Notes: generated from the letters alone by a model not told the origin. Numbered from the stretch's first letter, positions 40,811 to 49,572 are shown. The stretch is DNA of 64,000 nt from Streptomyces olivoverticillatus (GCF_014203555.1 NZ_JACHJH010000005.1:102225-166224); one strand, 5' to 3'. Made by a program: numbers and translations.

Positions 40811-42940
40811 TCAGCCGCCGGAGCCGGGAGCGGGCCGCCAGATCCAGGGGGTGGCGTCGGGGGCGAGGCCCACGGCGGTCAGGCGGTGCGCCGCGTCGGT
40901 GGTCAGCGCGGTGGTGCCCACGGGGACGTACTGGGAGGGGGCGTGCACCGGGCTGTCGCCGGAGTCGGTGTCGGCCAGTTGTATCTCGCCGTTCATGGCC
41001 CGGCCGAGCAGCATCAGGGCGTCCTTGCCGCCGCGGCGGGGCACGGTGCAGGCGGCCAGCGGTCCGTATCCGGCGAAGCCCGGCAGGCCCGCGCCGTTCG
41101 CCTGCGAGGTGTTCTCGCCGCCGGTGAGGCGGTAGGCGGAGGGCGCCACCGCCTCCGGGGTGCGGTAGACGACCGTGAGCGCGTCGTCGGATCCCAGAGC
41201 GGCGGCCACGGGGTCGCCGCCGGGGCCGGGCAGGCCCTTGAGCGGCATCTCGTGCACCGGCTTGCCGGTGTCGTCCTGGCTCCAGTGGTGGACGGTGTCG
41301 CGGCCGACGCCGAAGACGTGCACCCGGCCCTGCTTGTCCAGGGCGACGGTCAGGCCCTCCTGGATCTCCTGGCCGTGCAGGCTCTGCCACTTGCCCCACT
41401 TGCCGTTCGCCTCGCGGACGCGGCTGGAGAGGCCCTTGCCGGCGTTGCGGACGAAGAGGTGCACCCGGCCGTCGGAGGTGGCCACGGCGGCGGGCAGGCC
41501 CACGCGGCGGCCGCGCTCGGCCTTGTGCTCGGGGTTGCCGAGGCCCTTCCAGGCATTGAATGAGCCGCCGGGGGTGTGCTCCTCCAGGACGACGATCTCG
41601 CGGCTGTTGGAGCGGCCCTGGCCCTCCAGGCCGGAGAAGCGCAGGGCGAAGACCAGGCGCCGGCCCTCGGAGTCCTTGACGGCGGCCACGGCGGGCGCCA
41701 GGGGCCCGCCGCCGAGGTTGCGGGGCTCGCCCCAGCGTCCGCTGCCGGGGGAGGTCTCCTGCCAGCGCACGGCCTGCATGCCGAGCACGCCGAAGGCCTC
41801 CAGGCGGCCGGCCTTGTCGCTGTCGGGGACGGGCATGGCGCCGGGGTAGCGGTAGTGGGTGGAGCGGATCCAGCCCTTGCGGTTCTTGATGGGGCGGTCG
41901 CCGCCCTGGCCGTAGTCGCCGCAGCCCGCGGGGTTGGCGCAGCTCCAGGAGGGGTCGCCGCCGTAGGCCTCGACCAGGCGGTGCTTCTCCTCGACGATCT
42001 GCGGCGGGAGGTTGTGCGGCCAGCGCTGGTTGTAGTAGCCGCGGAAGGCCAGCGTCGTGAAGCGTGGGGGGTGCCCGTCGCGCCGGGTGGTGTCGGCCAC
42101 CCACTGGGAGAGGGCCTTCCAGGTGAACAGCGCGGTCGGGGTGTGGTCGCGGTGGTCCGAGCACGCCCCGTAGTCGTTGTCCTTGGGGTGGGTGGCGTCG
42201 TGGACCTGGTAGTCCGGGTCGGGGTCCATGGTGTGCACCACGGTCGGCTTGAACTGCTGCATGATCGCGGCCAGCACGTCCACCAGCGTGCTGTGGTGGT
42301 ACGTGCTGACGGTGGTGCACGGCGAGCCGGTGGCGACCAGGCTCTGCATCACGGCGTACGGGCGGTCCCAGAGCATCGGCAGCCGGGTGTTGCCCGCGGA
42401 GAGCATGGCGATGTTCAGGAAGATCAGCCGGATCCGGTGCTTGCCGTCGGAGAGCTCGTTGGTCTCGGCCCGCACGCCGCCGGGCAGCTGCATGACGGAC
42501 TTCTGCCAGGGGGTGAAGCGGTCCTTGCCGATCATCTCCGCGTAGGCCTGGCGCAGCCCCTGGTGGCGGGCGGAGGAGTAGCCGGCCTTGTCGGGCTTGG
42601 TCTTGGGCATGCCCTCGATCCAGTTCTGCCCGACGGCCTCGCCCGCCGTCACGTAGACGGAGACGACGGGGACGCCGGAGGCCACCAGGCGGCCGGCGTC
42701 GGGGTTCATGAAGTACAGGTCGTCGTCGGGGTGCGCCATGACCTGGAGGAGCAGGGGTTCCTTGGCGTTGCTGAACGACTGCGTGGCGTGGGGGTCGACC
42801 GCGCGCACGGGCGCGGGGGAGCCCGACTGCCCGCCTTCGCCGCCGCCGCCGCTGCATCCCGCCGCACCGGCCGCGGTGACGGCGGCGATGCCGGCGAGTA
42901 CGCTCCGGCGAGACATGCCCCTGCGCTGTGAGATGTTCAA
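40811..42940 (-). CDS. PIG-L family deacetylase lipoprotein with beta-propeller-like C-terminus
   Basis: The 709-residue precursor has a twin-arginine-type signal with SRRSVLAG and a lipobox ending at Cys29, so it is exported folded and anchored in the membrane. The PIG-L/LmbE motif AHPDDDLYF follows, with the second motif DHRDHT, both typical of zinc N-deacetylases acting on GlcNAc-like sugars. From about residue 400 repeats of the type (D)GRVHLFVRNAG/KQGRVHVFGVGRD suggest a beta-propeller. I favour the TTG at 42940, which has GGAG eight bases upstream; an ATG at 42916 is the alternative. The target is probably extracellular glycan (inference). Confidence 0.87.
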   Translation of the reverse strand: MNISQRRGMSRRSVLAGIAAVTAAGAAGCSGGGGEGGQSGSPAPVRAVDPHATQSFSNAKEPLLLQVMAHPDDDLYFMNPDAGRLVASGVPVVSVYVTAGEAVGQNWIEGMPKTKPDKAGYSSARHQGLRQAYAEMIGKDRFTPWQKSVMQLPGGVRAETNELSDGKHRIRLIFLNIAMLSAGNTRLPMLWDRPYAVMQSLVATGSPCTTVSTYHHSTLVDVLAAIMQQFKPTVVHTMDPDPDYQVHDATHPKDNDYGACSDHRDHTPTALFTWKALSQWVADTTRRDGHPPRFTTLAFRGYYNQRWPHNLPPQIVEEKHRLVEAYGGDPSWSCANPAGCGDYGQGGDRPIKNRKGWIRSTHYRYPGAMPVPDSDKAGRLEAFGVLGMQAVRWQETSPGSGRWGEPRNLGGGPLAPAVAAVKDSEGRRLVFALRFSGLEGQGRSNSREIVVLEEHTPGGSFNAWKGLGNPEHKAERGRRVGLPAAVATSDGRVHLFVRNAGKGLSSRVREANGKWGKWQSLHGQEIQEGLTVALDKQGRVHVFGVGRDTVHHWSQDDTGKPVHEMPLKGLPGPGGDPVAAALGSDDALTVVYRTPEAVAPSAYRLTGGENTSQANGAGLPGFAGYGPLAACTVPRRGGKDALMLLGRAMNGEIQLADTDSGDSPVHAPSQYVPVGTTALTTDAAHRLTAVGLAPDATPWIWRPAPGSGG

Positions 42941-43123
42941 CAAAGCGACTCCGTCCCGAAGTGCTGCGAGCACCGTCTGGCTGCCCCAGCGTGTGAGGGG
43001 ACGGCGCGGACGGTGTGCGGGTTGCCCAAGCCCTGACAAAAGCCTGTGGGGCCCATGGGGTGCGGTGGCCGTGATATCACAGGCTCCCGGGGACCATAGT
43101 GTCCCGTATGTCGGCGGGGTGGT

Positions 43124-43151
43124 TTGACAAGTGGGCCGCTCGGGGTACGGT
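43124..43151 (+). promoter_or_regulatory. rpsJ (S10 operon) promoter
   Basis: TTGACA (43124-43129), a 16-base spacer and TACGGT (43146-43151) match the rpsL and rpoB promoters. Transcription should start near 43158, giving a leader of about 360 bases. Confidence 0.8.
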
Positions 43152-43157
43152 CTTCAG

Positions 43158-43517
43158 CTGCGATTGGCGCCCCTTCGGGACCGTATGGCACACTGTTCAG
43201 GTTGCTCGGTTGAGTGCCGATGCTGTGCGCCTCCCGCCGGGAGGACTGGAAGCGAGTCCCGCAGTACTCGTCACCTCTTATCAGAGGTGGAAGTACGGGA
43301 ATCTTCCGGGAAGTGTCAGCGGGGCCCCAGCCAGGCACTCGGTGGGTGTTTCTCCCCCACAAACCCCTTCATCAGGGAATTTCCTTAGGGAAATCTGCTG
43401 GAAGGGGCGCGACACGCCCGACCGCGTGGGTCGGAGGTGGAGTGGAGAGAAGCAGCGCTTCCCGGCGCAGCTTGCCGAGTTCCAGAGCGTTACGAGAGAC
43501 AGGACTACGAAGTAGCC
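43158..43517 (+). ncRNA. Long structured S10-operon leader
   Basis: The 360-base 5' UTR of rpsJ has no convincing gene. It shows hairpins CCTCCC-GCC-GGGAGG near 43230, CACCTCT-TATC-AGAGGTG near 43270-43290, and ATTTCC-TTAG-GGAAAT near 43380-43395, and the 25-nt element shared with rpsL at 43410-43434. In E. coli L4 controls this operon through its leader; whether something similar happens here cannot be told. Confidence 0.5.
43410..43434 (+). promoter_or_regulatory. 25-nt leader element, S10 operon copy
   Basis: This is identical over 25 bases to 35344-35368 in the rpsL leader, and both are followed by (A/C)GGT. It lies about 250 bases after the predicted start of transcription and 83 bases before the rpsJ ATG, so its position relative to the promoter is not conserved, whereas the hairpin is. 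Confidence 0.75.
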
Positions 43518-43826
43518 ATGGCGGGACAGAAGATCCGCATCCGGCTCAAGGCCTACGACCACGAGGTCATCGACTCTTCGGCGAAGAAGATCGTCGAGAC
43601 GGTGACGCGCACTGGTGCGTCGGTCGCGGGCCCGGTGCCGCTGCCCACTGAGAAGAACGTGTACTGCGTCATCAAGTCGCCGCACAAGTACAAGGACTCG
43701 CGCGAGCACTTCGAGATGCGCACGCACAAGCGCCTCATCGACATCCTCGACCCCACCCCGAAGACGGTTGACTCGCTCATGCGCCTCGACCTGCCGGCGG
43801 GCGTCGACATCGAGATCAAGCTCTGA
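43518..43826 (+). CDS. rpsJ: 30S ribosomal protein S10 / NusE
   Basis: S10 is part of the 30S head and, as NusE, couples NusG to the ribosome. The 102-residue protein begins MAGQKIRIRLKAYDHEVID and has the SPHKYKDSREHFEMRTHKR loop (as HKYKDSREHFEMRTHKR). The ATG at 43518 has a weak ribosome site (GAAG). It heads the S10 operon after a long leader. Confidence 0.98.
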   Translation: MAGQKIRIRLKAYDHEVIDSSAKKIVETVTRTGASVAGPVPLPTEKNVYCVIKSPHKYKDSREHFEMRTHKRLIDILDPTPKTVDSLMRLDLPAGVDIEIKL

Positions 43827-43839
43827 GGTGACGCGCGAG

Positions 43840-44484
43840 ATGGCTAAGAACATTAAGGGCGTCCTGGGCGAGAAGCTCGGCATGACCCAGGTCTGGGACG
43901 AGAACAACCGGGTTGTCCCGGTGACCGTCGTCAAGGCCGGGCCCTGCGTCGTGACCCAGGTCCGCACCAACGACATCGACGGCTACGAGTCGGTCCAGAT
44001 CGCCTTCGGCGAGATCGACCCGCGCAAGGTGAACAAGCCCCTCAAGGGCCACTTCTCCAAGGCCGACGTCACCCCGCGCCGCCACCTGGTGGAGCTGCGT
44101 ACCGCTGACGCCAGCGAGTACACGCTCGGCCAGGAGATCACCGCTGCTGTGTTCGAGTCCGGCGTCAAGGTTGACGTCACGGGCAAGAGCAAGGGCAAGG
44201 GCTTCGCCGGTGTCATGAAGCGTCACAACTTCAAGGGCCTCGGCGCCGGTCACGGCACCCAGCGCAAGCACCGCTCGCCCGGTTCCATCGGTGGCTGCGC
44301 CACCCCGGGCCGTGTGTTCAAGGGCCTCCGCATGGCGGGCCGCATGGGCAACGAGCGGGTCACCACCCAGAACCTGACCGTCCACGCCGTTGACGCGGAG
44401 AAGGGCCTGCTCCTGATCAAGGGCGCGGTTCCTGGTCCGAACGGCGGCCTCGTCCTGGTCCGTACCGCGGCCAAGGGGGCCTGA
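43840..44484 (+). CDS. rplC: 50S ribosomal protein L3
   Basis: L3 helps shape the peptidyl-transferase centre. The 214-residue protein has LGEKLGMTQVWDE, the tip loop around GKGFAGVMKRHNFKG and the Gly-rich HRSPGSIGGCATPGRV (as GSIGGCATPGRV). The start is ATG 43840, 13 bases after rpsJ. Tip-loop residues linked to pleuromutilin/linezolid resistance were not compared. Confidence 0.98.
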   Translation: MAKNIKGVLGEKLGMTQVWDENNRVVPVTVVKAGPCVVTQVRTNDIDGYESVQIAFGEIDPRKVNKPLKGHFSKADVTPRRHLVELRTADASEYTLGQEITAAVFESGVKVDVTGKSKGKGFAGVMKRHNFKGLGAGHGTQRKHRSPGSIGGCATPGRVFKGLRMAGRMGNERVTTQNLTVHAVDAEKGLLLIKGAVPGPNGGLVLVRTAAKGA

Positions 44485-44492
44485 GGTAACCG

Positions 44493-45143
44493 ATGAGCAC
44501 CATTGACATCCTTTCGCCGGCAGGCGACAAGGCCGGGACCGTCGAGCTCCCCGCGGAGATCTTCGACGCGAAGGTCAGCATCCCGCTGATCCACCAGGTC
44601 GTCGTCGCGCAGCTGGCCGCTGCCCGTCAGGGCACGCACAAGACCAAGACCCGTGGCGAGGTCCGCGGCGGTGGCCGCAAGCCTTACCGCCAGAAGGGCA
44701 CCGGTCGCGCCCGTCAGGGTTCGACCCGCGCGCCGCAGTTCGCCGGTGGTGGCGTCGTGCACGGTCCCGTGCCGCGTGACTACTCGCAGCGCACCCCGAA
44801 GAAGATGAAGGCCGCCGCCCTGCGCGGTGCCCTCACCGACCGGGCGCGCCACAGCCGTATCCACGTCGTCTCCGGCGTGGTCGACGGCGCGGTGTCCACC
44901 AAGGCCGCCAAGACCCTGTTCGGCAAGATCTCGGAGCGCAAGAACCTGCTCCTGGTCGTCGACCGGGCCGACGAGGCCGCGTGGCTGTCCGCCCGCAACC
45001 TGCCCCAGGTTCACATCCTGGAGCCGGGCCAGCTGAACACGTACGACGTGCTCGTCTCCGACGACGTGGTCTTCACCCAGGCCGCTCTCGAGTCCTTCGT
45101 GTCTGGCCCCAAGGCCGTTGAGACCGAAGGGAGCGAGGCCTGA
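44493..45143 (+). CDS. rplD: 50S ribosomal protein L4
   Basis: L4 lines the exit tunnel and autoregulates the S10 operon in E. coli. The 216-residue protein has the extended loop with RGGGRKPYRQKGTGRARQGS (as RKPYRQKGTGRARQGS), whose tunnel-tip residues Lys and Gly match macrolide-sensitive forms by eye. It starts with GAGGTAACCG upstream and its TGATG overlaps rplW. Confidence 0.98.
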   Translation: MSTIDILSPAGDKAGTVELPAEIFDAKVSIPLIHQVVVAQLAAARQGTHKTKTRGEVRGGGRKPYRQKGTGRARQGSTRAPQFAGGGVVHGPVPRDYSQRTPKKMKAAALRGALTDRARHSRIHVVSGVVDGAVSTKAAKTLFGKISERKNLLLVVDRADEAAWLSARNLPQVHILEPGQLNTYDVLVSDDVVFTQAALESFVSGPKAVETEGSEA

Positions 45144-45466
45144 TGACTGAGGCCGTCGTCACCAGCAAGACCTTCTCGGACCCGCGCGACCTGCTGGTCA
45201 AGCCGGTTGTCTCGGAGAAGAGCTACGCGCTGCTGGACGAGAACAAGTACACGTTCATCGTCGACCCGCGCGCCAACAAGACCCAGATCAAGCAGGCCGT
45301 CGAGGCGGTCTTCTCGGTCAAGGTCACCGGGGTCAACACGATCAACCGTCAGGGTAAGCGCAAGCGCACCAAGACCGGTTTCGGCAAGCGCGCCAACACC
45401 AAGCGCGCCATCGTGACCCTCGCCGAGGGCGACCGTATCGACATCTTCGGCGGCCCGGTCTCCTAA
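45143..45466 (+). CDS. rplW: 50S ribosomal protein L23
   Basis: L23 sits at the exit-tunnel rim and docks SRP and trigger factor. The 107-residue protein has the conserved KPVVSEKSYALLDENKYTF start and the NTINRQGKRKR-type tail. The ATG overlaps the rplD stop. Confidence 0.98.
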   Translation: MTEAVVTSKTFSDPRDLLVKPVVSEKSYALLDENKYTFIVDPRANKTQIKQAVEAVFSVKVTGVNTINRQGKRKRTKTGFGKRANTKRAIVTLAEGDRIDIFGGPVS

Positions 45467-45507
45467 CAAGGAGTCCGAGTCGTCCGGAATCGGACGAGGA
45501 CTGAGAA

Positions 45508-46344
45508 ATGGGTATCCGCAAGTACAAGCCGACGACCCCGGGCCGTCGTGGCTCCAGCGTCGCCGACTTCGTCGAGATCACGCGGTCCACGCCGGAGAAG
45601 TCGCTGGTCCGCCCCCTGCACAGCAAGGGCGGCCGTAACAACACCGGTCGCGTGACCGTTCGCCACCAGGGTGGCGGCCACAAGCGCGCCTACCGCGTGA
45701 TCGACTTCCGTCGTCACGACAAGGACGGCGTTCCGGCGAAGGTCGCTCACATCGAGTACGACCCGAACCGCACCGCGCGCATCGCGCTCCTGCACTACGC
45801 AGACGGCGAGAAGCGCTACATCATCGCCCCGGCGAAGCTGGGCCAGGGTGACCTGGTCGAGAACGGCCCCACGGCCGACATCAAGCCGGGCAACAACCTC
45901 CCGCTGCGCAACATCCCGGTCGGTACCACGATCCACGCGATCGAGCTCCGTCCCGGCGGTGGCGCCAAGTTCGCCCGCTCTGCCGGTTCCTCCGTGCAGC
46001 TGCTGGCGAAGGAGGGCGCTTACGCCCACCTGCGCATGCCGTCCGGTGAGGTCCGCCTGGTCGACGTCCGCTGCCGCGCCACTGTCGGCGAGGTCGGCAA
46101 CGCCGAGCAGTCGAACATCAACTGGGGCAAGGCCGGCCGTATGCGCTGGAAGGGCGTTCGCCCGACCGTCCGCGGTGTCGCCATGAACCCGGTTGACCAC
46201 CCGCACGGTGGTGGTGAGGGCAAGACCTCCGGTGGTCGCCACCCGGTCTCGCCGTGGGGTCAGAAGGAGGGTCGTACTCGTTCTCCCAAGAAGGCGAGCA
46301 ACAAGTACATCGTCCGCCGCCGCAAGACGAACAAGAAGCGCTAG
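45508..46344 (+). CDS. rplB: 50S ribosomal protein L2
   Basis: L2 is essential for subunit joining and peptidyl transfer. The 278-residue protein has the C-terminal NPVDHPHGGGEGK block with the critical His, plus the GRNNTGRVTVRHQGGGHKR start (as RVTVRHQGGGHKR). It lies 41 bases after rplW. Only standard features are seen. Confidence 0.98.
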   Translation: MGIRKYKPTTPGRRGSSVADFVEITRSTPEKSLVRPLHSKGGRNNTGRVTVRHQGGGHKRAYRVIDFRRHDKDGVPAKVAHIEYDPNRTARIALLHYADGEKRYIIAPAKLGQGDLVENGPTADIKPGNNLPLRNIPVGTTIHAIELRPGGGAKFARSAGSSVQLLAKEGAYAHLRMPSGEVRLVDVRCRATVGEVGNAEQSNINWGKAGRMRWKGVRPTVRGVAMNPVDHPHGGGEGKTSGGRHPVSPWGQKEGRTRSPKKASNKYIVRRRKTNKKR

Positions 46345-46356
46345 GAGCGGGTTTAG

Positions 46357-46638
46357 ATGCCGCGTAGTCTCAAGAAGGGACCCTTCGTCGACGGACACCT
46401 CATCAAGAAGGTGGACGCTCAGAACGAAGCCGGTACCAAGAACGTCATCAAGACCTGGTCCCGTCGCTCCATGATCGTGCCGGCCATGCTCGGCCACACG
46501 CTCGCGGTGCACAACGGCAAGACGCACGTCCCGGTGTTCGTCACCGAGTCGATGGTCGGCCACAAGCTCGGCGAGTTCTCGCCGACCCGCACCTTCCGCG
46601 GCCACGTCAAGGACGACCGCAAGTCGAAGCGCCGCTAG
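46357..46638 (+). CDS. rpsS: 30S ribosomal protein S19
   Basis: S19 forms the top of the 30S head with S13. The 93-residue protein reads MPRSLKKGPFVDGHL to GHVKDDRKSKRR, with HNGKTHVPVFVTESMVGHKLGEF in the middle (as HVPVFVTESMVGHKLG). The ATG follows AGGAGCGGGTTTAG. Confidence 0.98.
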   Translation: MPRSLKKGPFVDGHLIKKVDAQNEAGTKNVIKTWSRRSMIVPAMLGHTLAVHNGKTHVPVFVTESMVGHKLGEFSPTRTFRGHVKDDRKSKRR

Positions 46639-46679
46639 GCGGGGTGTGAACGACTATGACTGACACCGAAGGGACAACC

Positions 46680-47027
46680 ATGGAAGCCAGGGCCCAGGCG
46701 CGGTACATCCGCGTCACGCCCATGAAGGCCCGCCGCGTGGTGGACCTCATCCGTGGCATGGATGCCACGGAGGCTCAGGCGGTCCTGCGTTTCGCCCCGC
46801 AGGCCGCGAGCGTGCCGGTGGGCAAGGTGCTGGACAGCGCCATTGCCAACGCCGCGCACAACTACGACCACACGGACGCTTCGTCGCTGTTCATCAGCGA
46901 GGCGTTCGTGGACGAGGGCCCGACCCTGAAGCGGTTCCGTCCGCGTGCTCAGGGCCGTGCCTACCGGATCCGCAAGCGGACCAGCCACATCACCGTGGTC
47001 GTCAGCAGCAAGGAAGGAACCCGGTAA
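46680..47027 (+). CDS. rplV: 50S ribosomal protein L22
   Basis: L22 lines the exit tunnel with L4. I chose the ATG at 46680 (MEARAQARYIRV), with AAGGGA five bases upstream, giving 115 residues like other actinobacterial L22. An ATG at 46656 would add eight residues. The beta-hairpin loop with RPRAQGRAYRIRKRTSH is standard. It ends TAATG with rpsC. Confidence 0.96.
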   Translation: MEARAQARYIRVTPMKARRVVDLIRGMDATEAQAVLRFAPQAASVPVGKVLDSAIANAAHNYDHTDASSLFISEAFVDEGPTLKRFRPRAQGRAYRIRKRTSHITVVVSSKEGTR

Positions 47028-47845
47028 TGGGCCAGAAGGTTAACCCGCACGGGTTCCGGCTCGGCATCACCACGGACTTCAAGTCCCGTTGGTACGCCGA
47101 CAAGCTGTACAAGGACTACGTCAAGGAAGACGTTGCCATTCGTCGCATGATGACGAAGGGCATGGAGCGTGCCGGTATCTCGAAGGTTGAGATCGAGCGC
47201 ACCCGCGACCGCGTCCGCGTTGACATCCACACCGCTCGTCCGGGCATCGTCATCGGCCGCCGCGGCGCCGAGGCCGACCGCATCCGCGGCGAGCTGGAGA
47301 AGCTGACCGGCAAGCAGGTTCAGCTGAACATCCTCGAGGTCAAGAACCCCGAGGTCGACGCTCAGCTGGTGGCCCAGGCCGTCGCCGAGCAGCTGTCCTC
47401 CCGCGTCTCCTTCCGTCGCGCCATGCGTAAGAGCATGCAGTCGACGATGAAGGCCGGCGCCAAGGGCATCAAGATCCAGTGCGGTGGCCGTCTCGGCGGC
47501 GCCGAGATGTCCCGCTCGGAGTTCTACCGCGAGGGCCGTGTGCCCCTGCACACGCTCCGCGCGAACGTCGACTACGGCTTCTTCGAGGCCAAGACCACCT
47601 TCGGCCGCATCGGCGTGAAGGTCTGGATCTACAAGGGCGACGTCAAGAACATCGCCGAGGTCCGCGCCGAGAACGCTGCCGCTCGTGCGGGCAACCGCCC
47701 GTCGCGCGGCGCCGGCGACCGCCCGGCCCGTGGTGGCCGTGGTGGCGAGCGTGGCGGCCGCGGCCGCAAGCCGCAGCAGGCTGCCGAGGCCCCCAAGGCC
47801 GAGGCCACCGCTGCTCCGGCTGAGTCCACCGGAACGGAGGCCTGA
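47027..47845 (+). CDS. rpsC: 30S ribosomal protein S3
   Basis: S3 helps form the mRNA entry tunnel and helicase. The 272-residue protein has the KH domain (PGIVIGRRGAEADRIRGELE, as GIVIGRRGAEADRI) and the C-terminal domain to about residue 215. A long Arg/Gly-rich and Ala/Pro/Glu-rich tail follows, as in other actinobacteria. The ATG overlaps the rplV stop. Confidence 0.98.
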   Translation: MGQKVNPHGFRLGITTDFKSRWYADKLYKDYVKEDVAIRRMMTKGMERAGISKVEIERTRDRVRVDIHTARPGIVIGRRGAEADRIRGELEKLTGKQVQLNILEVKNPEVDAQLVAQAVAEQLSSRVSFRRAMRKSMQSTMKAGAKGIKIQCGGRLGGAEMSRSEFYREGRVPLHTLRANVDYGFFEAKTTFGRIGVKVWIYKGDVKNIAEVRAENAAARAGNRPSRGAGDRPARGGRGGERGGRGRKPQQAAEAPKAEATAAPAESTGTEA

Positions 47846-47850
47846 CCGAC

Positions 47851-48270
47851 ATGCTGATCCCTCGCAGGGTCAAGCACCGCAAGCAGCACCACCCCAAGCG
47901 GAACGGCATGGCCAAGGGTGGCACTGAGCTCGCCTTCGGTGAGTACGGCATTCAGGCCCTGACCCCGGCCTACGTGACGAACCGGCAGATCGAGTCCGCT
48001 CGTATCGCCATGACCCGTCACATCAAGCGTGGCGGCAAGGTGTGGATCAACATCTACCCGGACCGTCCGCTGACGAAGAAGCCGGCCGAAACCCGCATGG
48101 GTTCCGGTAAGGGTTCTCCGGAGTGGTGGATCGCGAACGTCAAGCCCGGTCGGGTGATGTTCGAGCTGTCCTTCCCGAACGAAAAGGTTGCTAAGGAGGC
48201 GCTCACCCGCGCCGCCCACAAGCTTCCGATGAAGTGCCGCATTGTTCGGCGCGAGGCAGGTGAGTCGTGA
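47851..48270 (+). CDS. rplP: 50S ribosomal protein L16
   Basis: L16 positions A-site tRNA. The 139-residue protein begins MLIPRRVKHRKQHHPKRNG and has the conserved MGSGKGSPEWWIANVKPGRV segment (as GSGKGSPEWWIANVK). It lies five bases after rpsC and its TGATG overlaps rpmC. Confidence 0.98.
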   Translation: MLIPRRVKHRKQHHPKRNGMAKGGTELAFGEYGIQALTPAYVTNRQIESARIAMTRHIKRGGKVWINIYPDRPLTKKPAETRMGSGKGSPEWWIANVKPGRVMFELSFPNEKVAKEALTRAAHKLPMKCRIVRREAGES

Positions 48271-48494
48271 TGGCCGCTGGTATCAAGGCGACCGAGCTGC
48301 GCGAGCTCAACGACGAGGACCTCGTCGCGAAGCTCCGTGAGGCCAAGGAAGAGCTGTTCAACCTCCGCTTCCAGGCGGCGACCGGACAGCTCGAGAACCA
48401 CGGTCGGCTCAAGTCCGTCCGTAAGGACATCGCCCGGATCTACACCCTGATGCGCGAGCGTGAGCTGGGCATCGAGACGGTGGAGAGCGCCTGA
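48270..48494 (+). CDS. rpmC: 50S ribosomal protein L29
   Basis: L29 lies next to L23 at the exit. The 74-residue protein has two helices, LRELNDEDLVAKLREAKEELFNLRFQAATGQLEN (as EELFNLRFQAATGQLEN). I chose the ATG at 48270, which overlaps the rplP stop, rather than a GTG one codon upstream. Its TGATG overlaps rpsQ. Confidence 0.97.
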   Translation: MAAGIKATELRELNDEDLVAKLREAKEELFNLRFQAATGQLENHGRLKSVRKDIARIYTLMRERELGIETVESA

Positions 48495-48775
48495 TGAGCG
48501 AGAAGAATGTGACTGAGACGAACGAGCGCGGTTTCCGCAAGACCCGTGAGGGTCTCGTCGTCAGCGACAAGATGGACAAGACCGTCGTCGTCGCCGTCGA
48601 GGACCGCGTCAAGCACGCGCTGTACGGCAAGGTCATCCGCCGTACGAACAAGCTCAAGGCGCACGACGAGCAGAACGCTGCCGGCGTCGGCGACCGCGTC
48701 CTCATCATGGAGACGCGTCCGCTGTCGGCGAGCAAGCGCTGGCGCATCGTCGAGATCCTCGAGAAGGCCAAGTAA
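48494..48775 (+). CDS. rpsQ: 30S ribosomal protein S17
   Basis: S17 binds 16S rRNA early in assembly. The 93-residue OB-fold protein has KTREGLVVSDKMDKTVVVAVE (as LVVSDKMDKTVVV) and IMETRPLSASKRWRIVEIL (as TRPLSASKRWRIVEIL). The ATG overlaps the rpmC stop. The 101 bases after it contain several hairpins before rplN. Confidence 0.98.
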   Translation: MSEKNVTETNERGFRKTREGLVVSDKMDKTVVVAVEDRVKHALYGKVIRRTNKLKAHDEQNAAGVGDRVLIMETRPLSASKRWRIVEILEKAK

Positions 48776-48778
48776 TTT

Positions 48779-48856
48779 CTGAGGGGTTTTCCCTCAGATA
48801 AGTTCCGCCAGGCTCGGCGTGGGGCCTCAAGTTTTGGGGCCCCCGCCGGGAACCGG
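48779..48856 (+). promoter_or_regulatory. Hairpins at the S10/spc operon junction
   Basis: CTGAGGG/CCCTCAG (48779-48785 with 48791-48797) has loop GTTTT, next comes GGGGCC/GGCCCC near 48820-48845 and GCCGG-GAA-CCGGC near 48846-48858. They lie in the only sizeable gap between rpsJ and rplX and could modulate read-through or mRNA processing. No clear promoter is seen. Confidence 0.45.
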
Positions 48857-48876
48857 CAGACGATCAGGAGATAGAC

Positions 48877-49245
48877 GTGATCCAGCAGGAGTCGCGACTT
48901 CGCGTCGCCGACAACACTGGTGCCAAGGAGATCCTTTGCATCCGTGTTCTCGGTGGCTCGGGTCGCCGCTACGCGGGCATCGGTGACGTCATCGTCGCCA
49001 CCGTCAAGGACGCGATCCCCGGTGGCAACGTGAAGAAGGGTGACGTCGTCAAGGCGGTCATCGTTCGCACCGTCAAGGAGCGCCGCCGTCCCGACGGCTC
49101 GTACATCCGTTTCGACGAGAACGCCGCTGTCGTTCTCAAGAACGACGGTGACCCCCGCGGCACCCGTATCTTCGGCCCCGTGGGCCGAGAGCTGCGCGAG
49201 AAGAAGTTCATGAAGATCGTCTCGCTCGCGCCGGAGGTGCTGTAA
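48877..49245 (+). CDS. rplN: 50S ribosomal protein L14
   Basis: L14 forms intersubunit bridge B8. The 122-residue protein begins MIQQESRLRVADNTGAKEI and has RRPDGSYIRFDENAAVVL (as GSYIRFDENAAVVL). The start is a GTG at 48877 after CAGGAGATAGAC. First gene of the spc part of the cluster. Confidence 0.98.
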   Translation: MIQQESRLRVADNTGAKEILCIRVLGGSGRRYAGIGDVIVATVKDAIPGGNVKKGDVVKAVIVRTVKERRRPDGSYIRFDENAAVVLKNDGDPRGTRIFGPVGRELREKKFMKIVSLAPEVL

Positions 49246-49248
49246 CCG

Positions 49249-49572
49249 ATGAAGATCAAGAAGGGCGACCTGGTCCAGGTCATCACCGGTAAGGACAAGG
49301 GCAAGCAGGGCAAGGTCGTCCAGGCCTTCCCCGCCGACAACCGTGTCCTCGTCGAGGGTGTCAACCGGGTCAAGAAGCACACCAAGGCCGGCCAGACCGC
49401 CCGCGGTTCCAAGACCGGCGGCATCGTCACGACCGAGGCCCCCATCCACGTGAGCAACGTTCAGCTCATCGTGGAGAAGGACGGCAAGAAGGTCGTCACC
49501 CGCGTCGGCTACCGCTTCGACGACGAGGGCAACAAGATCCGCGTTGCCAAGCGGACCGGTGAGGACATCTGA
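49249..49572 (+). CDS. rplX: 50S ribosomal protein L24
   Basis: L24 initiates 50S assembly. The 107-residue KOW protein has VITGKDKGKQGKVVQAFPA (as GKDKGKQGKV) and EAPIHVSNVQL. The ATG is three bases after the rplN stop and follows GGAGGTGCTGTAACCG. The TGATG overlaps rplE. Confidence 0.98.
   Translation: MKIKKGDLVQVITGKDKGKQGKVVQAFPADNRVLVEGVNRVKKHTKAGQTARGSKTGGIVTTEAPIHVSNVQLIVEKDGKKVVTRVGYRFDDEGNKIRVAKRTGEDI

Noticed and set aside
43131..43517. Small open frames in the rpsJ leader
   Set aside because: They cross the hairpins and the shared element, lack ribosome sites and have no family likeness.
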